Shown piece after piece: positions 22,236 through 29,726 of a stretch of 30,226 nt of DNA. Below the pieces are notes generated by a model. The model was not told the DNA's origin. It did no database searches and worked only from the letters and a program-made list of their open reading frames with translations. Location of the stretch: assembly GCA_036676355.1 (NCBI GenBank), contig JAKFDA010000011.1, positions 1 to 30,226 of the forward strand, given 5' to 3'. Within the stretch, counting starts at the first letter, position 1, and every line of letters starts with the position of its first letter. Made by a program: the position numbers and the translations under genes. The DNA is from ZC4RG42 sp036676355 (GTDB lineage: Bacteria; Pseudomonadota; Gammaproteobacteria; Burkholderiales; SG8-39).

Positions 22236-23021
22236 ATGCAATACAAGCTTCCTTTTCTCGTCGAGCCGCCGCTCGATGAAACGGCCACGCCGCCGCTGCG
22301 CCGCCCGTCCGGACGCGAACGCCAGATCGTGTTGGCCGGGCGCATCGTGTCGTACTATTTTCGGCGCTCGGCGCGACGCACTATCGGACTTGCCATCGAC
22401 GACCGCGGCTTGCAGGCGGCTGCGCCTGCGTGGACGTCGATCGCGGAGGTCGAAGCCTTCATCCGCGAAAAGGAGCGCTGGATACTGCAACACCTGCACG
22501 TCCGGCGTTCTCGACGCCCGCATTTTCTGTGGCACGATGGCGCGCGCCTGCCCTATCTTGGGCGCGAAATCATTCTGCATTGCAACGCATCGCCACGCGC
22601 CGTCGCATTGCAGGACGACCGACTGCAGGTCTCGTTGGGCGCAGCCTTTACGCCGGCTGCATTGCGCGACGCCGTTTTGGCATGGCTGAAAAGCGAAGCG
22701 CTTGCGCTGTATCGCGCGCGCATCGCCGCGCTCGCCATTCGATTCGATGTCGCCGCGCCACAGGTCGCCTTGTCGCAAGCTCGGACGCAATGGGGCAGTT
22801 GCACCCGCAAACGCGACGGCAGTACGCGAATTCTGCTCAACTGGAAGCTCATGCACTTCGAGTTGCCGCTCATCGACTATGTCGCGGCGCATGAGCTCGC
22901 GCACCTGCGGCATATGAATCACTCCGCTTCATTTTGGCGCGAAGTGGCGCGCGTCTATCCGGAATATCGTGCGGCTCGCGCCGCGCTGCGGGAGCGCGGC
23001 CATCTGATCCCCGAGCTGTAG
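22236..23021 (+). CDS. YgjP/DUF45-type zinc metalloprotein
   Basis: This 261-residue protein of the YgjP (M48-related, DUF45) family has HELAHLRHMNHSASFW near the C-terminus. The zinc site is formed by His219, His223 and His229, with Glu220. Other family marks are RRSARRTIGLAIDDRGLQ, WTSIAEVEAFIREKERWI, and QWGSCTRKRDGSTRILLNWKLMH. No signal peptide or membrane helix is seen, so it is cytosolic. Family members have been described both as putative metalloproteases and as a UTP pyrophosphatase; I cannot choose between these. The ATG at 22236 is 25 bases after plsC. The frame extends upstream into plsC without family resemblance. It converges on rsmA with a 3-base gap. Confidence 0.85.
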   Translation: MQYKLPFLVEPPLDETATPPLRRPSGRERQIVLAGRIVSYYFRRSARRTIGLAIDDRGLQAAAPAWTSIAEVEAFIREKERWILQHLHVRRSRRPHFLWHDGARLPYLGREIILHCNASPRAVALQDDRLQVSLGAAFTPAALRDAVLAWLKSEALALYRARIAALAIRFDVAAPQVALSQARTQWGSCTRKRDGSTRILLNWKLMHFELPLIDYVAAHELAHLRHMNHSASFWREVARVYPEYRAARAALRERGHLIPEL

Positions 23022-23024
23022 GCG

Positions 23025-23798
23025 TTAGGCTTGCGCGACGCGGTTCGCGATCGCAACGTAATCCGCCACGCCGAGATTCTCCGGGCGCAATTGGGGGTTG
23101 ATCCCCAGCGATTCCAGCCCGTTCGCGTCGATCACGCCTTCCAGCGCGTTGCGTAAGGTCTTGCGTCGCTTGGTAAAGCCGGCGGTCACGACTCGTCCGA
23201 GCAGCGCCTCATCGACAACGGCCAGTTCATGCCGAGCACGAGGGCGCAGTCGGACCACTGCCGAATCGACCTTCGGCGCTGGACGAAACGCATCGGGCGG
23301 CACATCGATCAGCTTCGTCATATCGAAGCGATATTGCAGCATGACGGATAAACGTCCGTAGTCCGATGTGGACGGCGCGGCGACCATACGATCGACAACT
23401 TCGCGTTGCAGCATGAAATGCGCGTCGATCAAGCGATCTGCATGCGGCACCAATCGGAACAGCAACTCGGTCGAGATGTTGTAAGGCAGATTGCCGACCA
23501 GCCGGAACGGTGCCGGCAGCGCGGCGAAATCGAAATCCAGCACATCGCCGGCATGAATGGTCAGGCGCGAAGGCGGATATTGCGCCTGTAGGCGCGCCAC
23601 GATATCGCGATCGATTTCGATGACATGCAGATGGTCGAGCCGTTCGAGCAACGGCTCGGTGAGCGCGCCGAGACCCGGCCCGATCTCGACCACGATTTGT
23701 TGCCGCTGCGGCGCAATGACTTCGATGATCGAAGCAATGACGCCACGATCCACTAGGAAGTTCTGCCCAAACCTACGACGTGGAATGTGGCCTTTCAT
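23025..23798 (-). CDS. rsmA: 16S rRNA dimethyladenosine transferase
   Basis: RsmA (KsgA) dimethylates two adjacent adenosines in the loop of helix 45 of 16S rRNA late in 30S assembly. It has 257 residues. The start MKGHIPRRRFGQNFL is typical. The SAM motif is VEIGPGLGALT (37-47), the acidic motif IEIDRD follows, and the catalytic NLPYNIST is at 103-110. The ATG at 23798 has AAAGGGAAT about 8 bases upstream as ribosome site, and overlaps the stop of an upstream mini-ORF as ATGA. It is the last gene of the lptD-surA-pdxA-rsmA run. Unusually, its first ten codons are echoed twice in the spacer from pdxA. Confidence 0.97.
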   Translation of the reverse strand: MKGHIPRRRFGQNFLVDRGVIASIIEVIAPQRQQIVVEIGPGLGALTEPLLERLDHLHVIEIDRDIVARLQAQYPPSRLTIHAGDVLDFDFAALPAPFRLVGNLPYNISTELLFRLVPHADRLIDAHFMLQREVVDRMVAAPSTSDYGRLSVMLQYRFDMTKLIDVPPDAFRPAPKVDSAVVRLRPRARHELAVVDEALLGRVVTAGFTKRRKTLRNALEGVIDANGLESLGINPQLRPENLGVADYVAIANRVAQA

Positions 23799-23890
23799 GC
23801 GCCGATTCCCTTTCGCCGTTTCAGTGGAGGCTCATATGCGCAGCATGTGACGCCGATACTAAAACGACGGCGTGGAATATAACTTTTCAT
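23795..23890 (-). CDS. Mini-ORF 2 upstream of rsmA (31 codons, RsmA-like N-terminus)
   Basis: It starts at the ATG at 23890 with MKSYIPRRRFSIG, almost the RsmA N-terminus, then runs through the repeat hairpin into an unrelated Lys/Arg-rich tail. It ends in a TGA that overlaps the rsmA ATG (GCATGA). There is no Shine-Dalgarno sequence before its ATG, but translation could pass from mini-ORF 1 through the ATGA overlap. It may be a duplication remnant or a small coupling/leader peptide. Expression is not shown by the sequence. Confidence 0.35.
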   Translation of the reverse strand: MKSYIPRRRFSIGVTCCAYEPPLKRRKGIGA

Positions 23891-23973
23891 GTTGCCGGAG
23901 TTTCAGTGGAGGCTAATGCGCGTAAGCGCGTTACGCCGGAACTAAAACGACGACGTGGGGTGTGGCCTTTCAT
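23887..23973 (-). CDS. Mini-ORF 1 upstream of rsmA (28 codons, RsmA-like N-terminus)
   Basis: It starts at the ATG at 23973, three bases after the pdxA stop (TGA TTG ATG), with MKGHTPRRRFSSG. It crosses the first hairpin and ends with TGA overlapping the ATG of mini-ORF 2 (ACATGA). No ribosome site is evident, but the closeness to the pdxA stop would allow re-initiation. The Pro-Arg-Arg-Arg-Phe codons differ silently among the three copies. It may be only a decayed duplication. Confidence 0.35.
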   Translation of the reverse strand: MKGHTPRRRFSSGVTRLRALASTETPAT

Positions 23974-23976
23974 CAA

Positions 23977-24939
23977 TCAGGAAGTGCGCGCGTTACGTTC
24001 GTGTCGCACCATCTCGATAGCCATTTCGATCGCCTCGAACAGACTGCCCGGATCGGCATTGCCGGTTCCGGCGAGATCGAGCGCTGTGCCGTGATCGACG
24101 GAAGTGCGGATGAACGGCAACCCGAGCGTGATATTGACGCCGCGCCCGAAGCTTGCGTACTTGAGCACCGGCAGGCCTTGGTCGTGATACATGGCGAGCG
24201 CGCAATCGGCGTCGGCCAGTTGGTGGGGCGTGAACAAGGTATCCGCCGGCAATGGTCCGCGCGCGTCAATGCCCTGCGCGCGCAACGTATCCAGCACCGG
24301 CGCGATCACTTCGATCTCTTCCCGCCCGAGGTAGCCGCTTTCCCCCGCATGCGGATTCAGCCCGGCAACCAGAATGCGGGGGTGCGCCAGGCCGAAGCGG
24401 CGGCGCAGATCCGTATCGATGATGCGGATTGTTCGGTTCAATACGTCGCCGGTCAGCGCGCCGGACACGTCCTTGATCGCCAGATGCGTGGTGGCGAGCG
24501 CCACGCGCAATCCACCGCCGGCCAGCATCATCACGACATCGCTCGCGGCACGCTGCGCGAGGTACTCGGTATGGCCTGTGAACGGGATTCCGGCGTCGTT
24601 GATGACGCTCTTTTGCACCGGTGCGGTCACCATCGCGGCATAACGACTGGACAGGCAACCGTCGATCGCTTCGTCGAGCAGGCGCAGCACATAAGGACTG
24701 TTGGCGGCATCGAGCCGCCCCGCGATGCATCGCGCACCGAGGGCGATGTGATGCACGGGCAAATCCGCTGCGCTCCGATGCAGCATCGTCGCACGCTCGG
24801 CCAGCAGCGCCTTATCGGCGAGAACGATCAGGCGCGCCTCGAAACGTCGTTCGGTCAGCGCCAGACAGATATCCGGCCCGATTCCGGCCGGCTCGCCGGA
24901 AGTAACGGCAATCAGCGGCAAGTCGTCAGCGGCAGGCAC
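23977..24939 (-). CDS. pdxA: 4-hydroxythreonine-4-phosphate dehydrogenase
   Basis: PdxA oxidises 4-phosphohydroxy-L-threonine with NAD+ in the DXP-dependent pyridoxal phosphate pathway. It has 320 residues. VTSGEPAGIGPDI opens the protein. Metal ligands match the three family histidines: His152 (ATTHLAIKDV), His197 (LNPHAGE) and His252 (MYHDQGLPVLK). FTGHTEYLA and FGRGVNITLGLPFIRTSVDHGTALDLAGTG are conserved. The start is GTG at 24939, nine bases after the surA stop, with no strong Shine-Dalgarno sequence. The surA-pdxA-rsmA order is the classical proteobacterial one. Here the pdxA-rsmA junction is expanded by the repeat described above. Confidence 0.96.
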   Translation of the reverse strand: MPAADDLPLIAVTSGEPAGIGPDICLALTERRFEARLIVLADKALLAERATMLHRSAADLPVHHIALGARCIAGRLDAANSPYVLRLLDEAIDGCLSSRYAAMVTAPVQKSVINDAGIPFTGHTEYLAQRAASDVVMMLAGGGLRVALATTHLAIKDVSGALTGDVLNRTIRIIDTDLRRRFGLAHPRILVAGLNPHAGESGYLGREEIEVIAPVLDTLRAQGIDARGPLPADTLFTPHQLADADCALAMYHDQGLPVLKYASFGRGVNITLGLPFIRTSVDHGTALDLAGTGNADPGSLFEAIEMAIEMVRHERNARTS

Positions 24940-24948
24940 GGCGCGCGC

Positions 24949-26271
24949 TCAGCCTTCGTCGAGCCGGTAGTCAACGAAAGCACGATCGCGTAGTTGACGC
25001 ACCCATTCCTGATAGGCCTCTTCCGCCTTGCGCTCGCGCAGTATCCGACGCGCCTCGCGGCGCTTGCGATCGCCGCTCACGTCGGCAACACGCCGCTCGA
25101 CCACCTGAACGAGGTGATAACCGAATAGCGTCTTGATCGGCTCGCTGATCTCTCCCGGATCGAGCGCGTTCATGGCGCGCTCGAAATCCGGCACGGTATC
25201 GCCCTGCAGGATCCAGCCCAGGTCGCCACCGCGCGCAGCCGAGGCATCGTCGGAATTCAGCCGCGCAAGCTCGGCGAAGTCGGCGCCCTGGACGATGCGC
25301 TCGCGCAGCACCCCCAACTTCCGCTGCGCCTCCGCCTCCGACACCAGTTCGTTGGTCCGAATCAATATGTGCCGCGCATGGGTCTGCTCGACGGTCATCG
25401 CCTCCAGAACGCTGCCGCCGCGGCGTTCATGCAGCTTGAGAATGTGGTAACCGGCCGGGCTGCGCACCAGCTCGCTCACTTCGCCGGCTTTCAACGTAGT
25501 CAGCGCCTTGACGAACAGTTCAGGCATTTTCGCCGGCTCGCGCCAGCCCATGTCTCCACCCTTCAAACCGTCCGGCGCATCGGAAAAGGCCACCGCCAGT
25601 TGCGAGAAATCCTCACCGGCGCGCGCGCGCTTCTGCGCTTCCTGCGCGCGCTTCATGCGTTGCTCGATCTGCTGGGGAGTCGCCTGTTCCGGCACGCGCA
25701 CGAGGATGTGCGAAAGGCGGTATTCGACGTTGCCGTCGATGCCGCTGCGTTGCTGCTCCGCGAGGAAATTGTCGATCTCGCTTTCGCTCACCTGAATCCG
25801 GCTGTTGACCTCGCGATCGCGCAGTTGCGAAAGGGTCATTTCATCGCGGATGTCTTCGCGGAATTTCTCGTAAGGAATGCCGTCGCGCGTCAACGCCGCG
25901 CGGAATTCGGCCGGACTCAGTTTGTTGTTCTCGGCGATGCGGGCGATGGCCGTATCCACCGCCGCATCTTCGACCCGGATGCCCGACTCCCTGGCAAATT
26001 GCAATTGCGCCCGATCTACAATCATGCGTTCCAGGATCTGTCGTTCCATGACGTCGCGCGGCGGCAGCTGCGTGCCCTTGCGCTCGAGCTGGCGGGCCAC
26101 GGTATCGACCCGTTCGTCCAGGCCGCGCTGCGTGATCACCTCGTTATTCACGACCGCGACGATGCGATCGGCAAGAATCACCCGGCGCGCGGATGGTTGC
26201 GCCAGTACCGTGCCGCAACCGATCGCGAGAATCACGATCCAGAGAAAGCGATGTGCAAGACTAATAGCCAT
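24949..26271 (-). CDS. surA: Periplasmic chaperone and peptidyl-prolyl isomerase SurA
   Basis: SurA escorts unfolded outer-membrane proteins, including LptD and porins, across the periplasm to the Bam complex. It has 440 residues. The signal peptide is MAISLAHRF, a hydrophobic core, then VLA-Q (cleavage after residue 24). The N-terminal chaperone domain follows (about 30-175, RIVAVVNNEVITQRGLDERV). Two parvulin domains lie at about 182-283 (YRLSHILVRVPEQ) and 293-393 (ARHILIRTNE), then a short C-terminal helix. The ATG at 26271 overlaps the lptD stop by 11 bases. The frame runs further up only within lptD. Client and chaperone are thus encoded back to back. Confidence 0.97.
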   Translation of the reverse strand: MAISLAHRFLWIVILAIGCGTVLAQPSARRVILADRIVAVVNNEVITQRGLDERVDTVARQLERKGTQLPPRDVMERQILERMIVDRAQLQFARESGIRVEDAAVDTAIARIAENNKLSPAEFRAALTRDGIPYEKFREDIRDEMTLSQLRDREVNSRIQVSESEIDNFLAEQQRSGIDGNVEYRLSHILVRVPEQATPQQIEQRMKRAQEAQKRARAGEDFSQLAVAFSDAPDGLKGGDMGWREPAKMPELFVKALTTLKAGEVSELVRSPAGYHILKLHERRGGSVLEAMTVEQTHARHILIRTNELVSEAEAQRKLGVLRERIVQGADFAELARLNSDDASAARGGDLGWILQGDTVPDFERAMNALDPGEISEPIKTLFGYHLVQVVERRVADVSGDRKRREARRILRERKAEEAYQEWVRQLRDRAFVDYRLDEG

Positions 26272-28633
26272 AGTTGCCGTCGTTGTCGGTCTGCCATGGT
26301 GACACCGTCTCGCCGCGATCGAAGGCGTTCGTTTCACCGGGGCGAACCAGGTTCGTTGCGGTATAGCCAGGGATATTCCGGCGCAGCGTATCGAAAGGAT
26401 TCGATCCGAGGCGAGAGAACCCGTTGAGCTCCAGTTGAATGAAAAATACGTTCGTTTCCTGGTCCGTGGCGGTTTGGAACTTGTGGAGCACTGCCCGCAG
26501 AATCCAGCAATCGGCATTATATTCAAAGCCCGCCAGCTGCTCGACTACGCCGCCGCCATTCAGATCATAGTTGACGCGGCCCAGGCCATACCAGCCGCGC
26601 CCGAGCGGCCACTGCGCCGAAAAATCGATCGCACTGATCGCACCGATGGTGGTCTGGTTGGCGTTCGTATAGCGATAGGAAATATTTGCGACGCTGGCCG
26701 GCGCCGGAGAATAACGTACGCCGGCATTGAAGCGCTCCAGTTCGCGCTCGCTCCAGCCATACTGCGTCGTCGTTTCGATCGCCCAGTTCGGCGCAACGCG
26801 CCCCGCGACGCTGGCCAGAATCGGCGATGTGTCGCTGGTACGCGGCTCTGTCTCCTCGGTGAGCGTGACGCGCTGGTCCTCGAAGTAATAGCGCTGACCG
26901 ATGAACGCGCGCAGCACTTCCTGCCCCGAAGTCGGCGAAATGAACCGGCTGGTAAAGCCGGCAGTCAGTTGATTGGCATCCGCAATGCGGTCTCCGCCGA
27001 CAAAGGAATTCTCCGAGAACAGTTGGGCATAGTTGAAATCGGCGATCGTCGTATCGAACAGCGGGATGTCATCCTGGCGGCGGAAGGGAACGTGAAGGTA
27101 GTACAGCCGCGGCTCGAGCGTCTGTAACCAATCGGCGCCGAGCCAGCTCATCTCGCGCTCGAAAAACAGCCCGGCATCGAGGCTTGCAATCGGCAATGAC
27201 CGGGTCGGCGTGCGCTCTTCGGCGTTTTCGAAATCGCTCAGGTTGTACCAGGTCGAATGCACGCCGATCTTCGGCTTGAAATAACCTCCCGGTCCGGACA
27301 ATGGCAACGCCACGCTGGGATATGCAGTCAATCGCCGGCCGGTCTGTAAGCTCGAATGCTCAAACGCCACGAATTCGCCCTGCATGCTCAGGTCGACAAA
27401 GCGCGCATCCTGATTCAGCGCATTCAGCGTGAATTGCGGCACCCGCTCATAAGGAATCGGCAGCGGATTCAATGGGTCCTGCAAGACCTGGAATTTCTGT
27501 ATCCGGCCCCGCGCATTCCACCATCCGGCACGAGAGCTGTACTGAACATAGCCATCCTGCCGCAGATAGGTCTGCGTTGCGATCGACAGGTTGCCCGAAA
27601 GGTCGCGGAAATAATCATCGTCGGACACCTTGGCATAGTCGATGCGGCCGCTCCATCCATTGCGCCAATTGGATACATCGCGCAGCGCAACGCCCCAGCG
27701 ACTTTCGTCGGCCAGCGCATCGCTCGGCAAGGTCTCGTAACGCAACATCCCTTCATGATGCGGCCGCAGATAGCGGAATTCATTCAGCAGTTGCACGCCC
27801 CGCTTGGCGATATAGCGCGGCGTGATGGTCGCGTCGTAGTTCGGCGCGATATTCCAGTAGTACGGGATGGTGATATCGGGACCGTTCTTGCCGCTCAGCG
27901 CGAGACTGGGCGGCAGGAAACCGCTTTTACGGGCGTTGTTGATCGGAAAGGCGAAATAGGGAAATTCGGGCGTGGTCGCGCCCAGAAACGTCAGGCTGAA
28001 GTTGCGGGCCGTGGCGACCTCCCGCTCCATATCGACATGGAGTTCTTCGGCATTGACGAACCAGTCGTCCTGACCCGGCTTGCAGGTGGTGAAATGCGCC
28101 TCGCTCATGCGATAGCGATCCGGCCCTTCGAAGCGCATCGCAACGGCTTCCCCGCGGCTCCTGATTTTCGGCAGCTCGGCACGGCCGACTGCGGTCACTT
28201 CCGCATCGGCCTCTTCACTGGCATCCAGCAATGCCCGCGGTGCCAGACTGAACACCGGGTCATTGAAAATCCCGCGTGTTTCGCTGAGCCGCATGCGCAA
28301 ACGCGGGCCGGTGATTTCATCGCCCTTGACCAGCAGCCGGACGTTCCCCGTAGCAACCGCTTCGTCGTGCTCCTGCAGATAGCGCACGCGATCGGCATAC
28401 AAGGTCGTCGCACCCTTGCGGAGTTCGGCATGGCCCATCGCTTCCAGTTCGGTCTCGCTGAGGCCCTCTAGCCGATCGGCCGTGACGAAAGTAGGTAACT
28501 CTTCACCGCTTGGTGTCGGCGCCATAGCGCGATCGAGCTTGAGTCCTTGCGCCTGCGCGAATGCACCGTGTGCGTGGAGCACGCTTGTAGCGAGCACCAC
28601 CGCGATTGCGGCGCGCAGGGAGAGATAAGGCAT
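26261..28633 (-). CDS. lptD: LPS-assembly protein LptD
   Basis: LptD is the outer-membrane beta-barrel that, with the lipoprotein LptE, inserts lipopolysaccharide into the outer leaflet. It has 790 residues from the ATG at 28633. The signal peptide ends AFA-Q (cleavage after 26). An N-terminal LptA-like beta-jellyroll domain follows (about 50-180, TLYADRVRYLQEHDEAVATGN). The barrel begins near residue 205 (FVNAEELHVDMER, PYFAFPINNARKSGFLPPSL). Only two cysteines are present, Cys184 (HFTTCKPG) and Cys709 (NADCWILR), against four in E. coli. A single interdomain disulfide is therefore expected. There is no Shine-Dalgarno sequence before the ATG; longer starts up to 28723 would spoil the signal peptide. 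It diverges from amgK. Confidence 0.96.
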   Translation of the reverse strand: MPYLSLRAAIAVVLATSVLHAHGAFAQAQGLKLDRAMAPTPSGEELPTFVTADRLEGLSETELEAMGHAELRKGATTLYADRVRYLQEHDEAVATGNVRLLVKGDEITGPRLRMRLSETRGIFNDPVFSLAPRALLDASEEADAEVTAVGRAELPKIRSRGEAVAMRFEGPDRYRMSEAHFTTCKPGQDDWFVNAEELHVDMEREVATARNFSLTFLGATTPEFPYFAFPINNARKSGFLPPSLALSGKNGPDITIPYYWNIAPNYDATITPRYIAKRGVQLLNEFRYLRPHHEGMLRYETLPSDALADESRWGVALRDVSNWRNGWSGRIDYAKVSDDDYFRDLSGNLSIATQTYLRQDGYVQYSSRAGWWNARGRIQKFQVLQDPLNPLPIPYERVPQFTLNALNQDARFVDLSMQGEFVAFEHSSLQTGRRLTAYPSVALPLSGPGGYFKPKIGVHSTWYNLSDFENAEERTPTRSLPIASLDAGLFFEREMSWLGADWLQTLEPRLYYLHVPFRRQDDIPLFDTTIADFNYAQLFSENSFVGGDRIADANQLTAGFTSRFISPTSGQEVLRAFIGQRYYFEDQRVTLTEETEPRTSDTSPILASVAGRVAPNWAIETTTQYGWSERELERFNAGVRYSPAPASVANISYRYTNANQTTIGAISAIDFSAQWPLGRGWYGLGRVNYDLNGGGVVEQLAGFEYNADCWILRAVLHKFQTATDQETNVFFIQLELNGFSRLGSNPFDTLRRNIPGYTATNLVRPGETNAFDRGETVSPWQTDNDGNYGY

Positions 28634-28663
28634 CGGGAGGAAGGGGAAGCGAAATTTGGCTGC

Positions 28664-28669
28664 TAAAAT
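28664..28669 (+). promoter_or_regulatory. -10-like box for amgK
   Basis: TAAAAT followed by CGC lies 27 bases before the amgK ATG, inside the 63-base gap to the divergent lptD. No clear -35 is seen; it would fall in a purine-rich stretch. Confidence 0.45.
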
Positions 28670-28696
28670 CGCACAAACTTCGGGGCATAGCAACGC

Positions 28697-29698
28697 ATGG
28701 ATCGTCGCACGCAACTGGAACACTGGCTCGGCAGCCTCTATCCGTCGAACCGCTTCACGCTCGCACCCGCTTCAGCCGACGCGAGTTTTCGTCGCTATTT
28801 CCGCGTGACATTCGAAGATCGGACGCCCCGCACGCTGATTGCGATGGACGCGCCGCCCGAACATGAAGATTGCCGGCCGTTCATCAAAGTCGCCGGTCTA
28901 CTCGCCGAAGCAGGGCTGAATGCGCCGGAACTCGTCGCCCAACAACTCGAACAGGGTTTTTTGCTGTTGACCGATCTCGGCACCGAAACCTTTTTGCATG
29001 TCATCAATGAAGGCAACGCCGATCGGCTGTATGCCGACGCAACCGACGCACTGGTGAAATGGCAACTGGCCAGCCGCCCCGATGTGCTGCCCGCCTACGA
29101 CGCGGCTCTCCTGCGGCGCGAAGTCGAGCTCTTTCCCGAGTGGTATCTGGGGCGGCATCTGGGCGTGCAATTGACGCCCGCTCAGCGTGGTGTGCTCGAT
29201 CGCTGTTTCGCCCTCATTATCGCGAGCAACATCGCCCAGCCCAGGGTTTACGTTCATCGCGACTACATGCCGCGCAATCTGATGGTCAGCGAGCCGAATC
29301 CCGGCATTCTGGATTTTCAGGACGCGGTCTACGGCCCCATTGCTTATGACGTCCTGTCGTTGTTCAAGGACGCTTTCCTCAGCTGGGAAGAAGAACGCGT
29401 CCTCGACTGGGTCGTTCGTTACTGGGAAAAAGCGCGCCGCGCGGGGCTGCCGGTCAGCGATGACATCGGCAGCTTCTATCGCGATCTCGAATGGATGGGT
29501 CTGCAACGCCACCTCAAAGTGGCCGGTATTTTCGCGCGATTGCATTATCGCGACGGCAAATCGGGTTATCTGGAAGACACACCGCGCTTCATCAATTACA
29601 TCCGTACCACGTGTCTGCGCTACGACGCCTTCAAACCGTTGCTGTTGCTGCTCGACGAACTCGAAGGTTCCACACCGCAGCAGGGGTATACGTTCTGA
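28697..29698 (+). CDS. amgK: Cell-wall recycling sugar kinase AmgK (anomeric MurNAc/GlcNAc kinase)
   Basis: This aminoglycoside-phosphotransferase-fold kinase, 333 residues, phosphorylates the anomeric hydroxyl of MurNAc (and GlcNAc) in the recycling route that bypasses fosfomycin-sensitive MurA. The catalytic loop is VYVHRDYMPRN (His187, Asp189) and the metal-binding loop is GILDFQDAVYGPIAYD (Asp206). Family marks near the N-terminus are ASADASFRRYFRV. The gene is followed within 30 bases by murU, the next enzyme, which is the main reason for choosing AmgK over another APH-fold kinase. Despite the fold there is no reason to call it an antibiotic-resistance enzyme. The ATG at 28697 follows a TAAAAT box by 27 bases. 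Confidence 0.92.
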   Translation: MDRRTQLEHWLGSLYPSNRFTLAPASADASFRRYFRVTFEDRTPRTLIAMDAPPEHEDCRPFIKVAGLLAEAGLNAPELVAQQLEQGFLLLTDLGTETFLHVINEGNADRLYADATDALVKWQLASRPDVLPAYDAALLRREVELFPEWYLGRHLGVQLTPAQRGVLDRCFALIIASNIAQPRVYVHRDYMPRNLMVSEPNPGILDFQDAVYGPIAYDVLSLFKDAFLSWEEERVLDWVVRYWEKARRAGLPVSDDIGSFYRDLEWMGLQRHLKVAGIFARLHYRDGKSGYLEDTPRFINYIRTTCLRYDAFKPLLLLLDELEGSTPQQGYTF

Positions 29699-29726
29699 TC
29701 AACGCAACGCGCTCGTACAAGCACCG

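Larger units (their letters stand above)
23770..23973 (-). repeat. Tandem repeat derived from the 5' end of rsmA (two full units plus the rsmA copy)
   Basis: Reading the minus strand, unit 1 (23891-23973) and unit 2 (23799-23890) each begin with an ATG frame encoding MK[GS][HY][IT]PRRRFS. Each continues with TCGGCG or CCGGCG, a hairpin, and GCCTCCACTGAAAC. The third copy of the first 29 or so bases is rsmA itself (23770-23798). Spacing between the three ATGs is 83 and 92 bases. The hairpins (23911-23937 and 23829-23854) differ in sequence but keep the same pairing. Duplication of an rsmA-proximal segment, followed by divergence, is the simplest origin. Confidence 0.8.

Noticed and set aside
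23770..23973. CRISPR-like reading of the pdxA-rsmA repeats
   Set aside because: Only two full units plus the rsmA copy, unequal spacing (83 and 92), repeats that begin with coding sequence, and no cas genes.
27356..28471. 371-codon plus-strand frame, with similar ones at 25369-26427 and 26435-27127
   Set aside because: Antisense shadows of lptD and surA, no domain or ribosome site.
28697..29698. Aminoglycoside-resistance phosphotransferase
   Set aside because: The fold is shared, but the murU neighbour and the HRDYMPRN and DFQDAVYGP loops fit the cell-wall recycling kinase AmgK.
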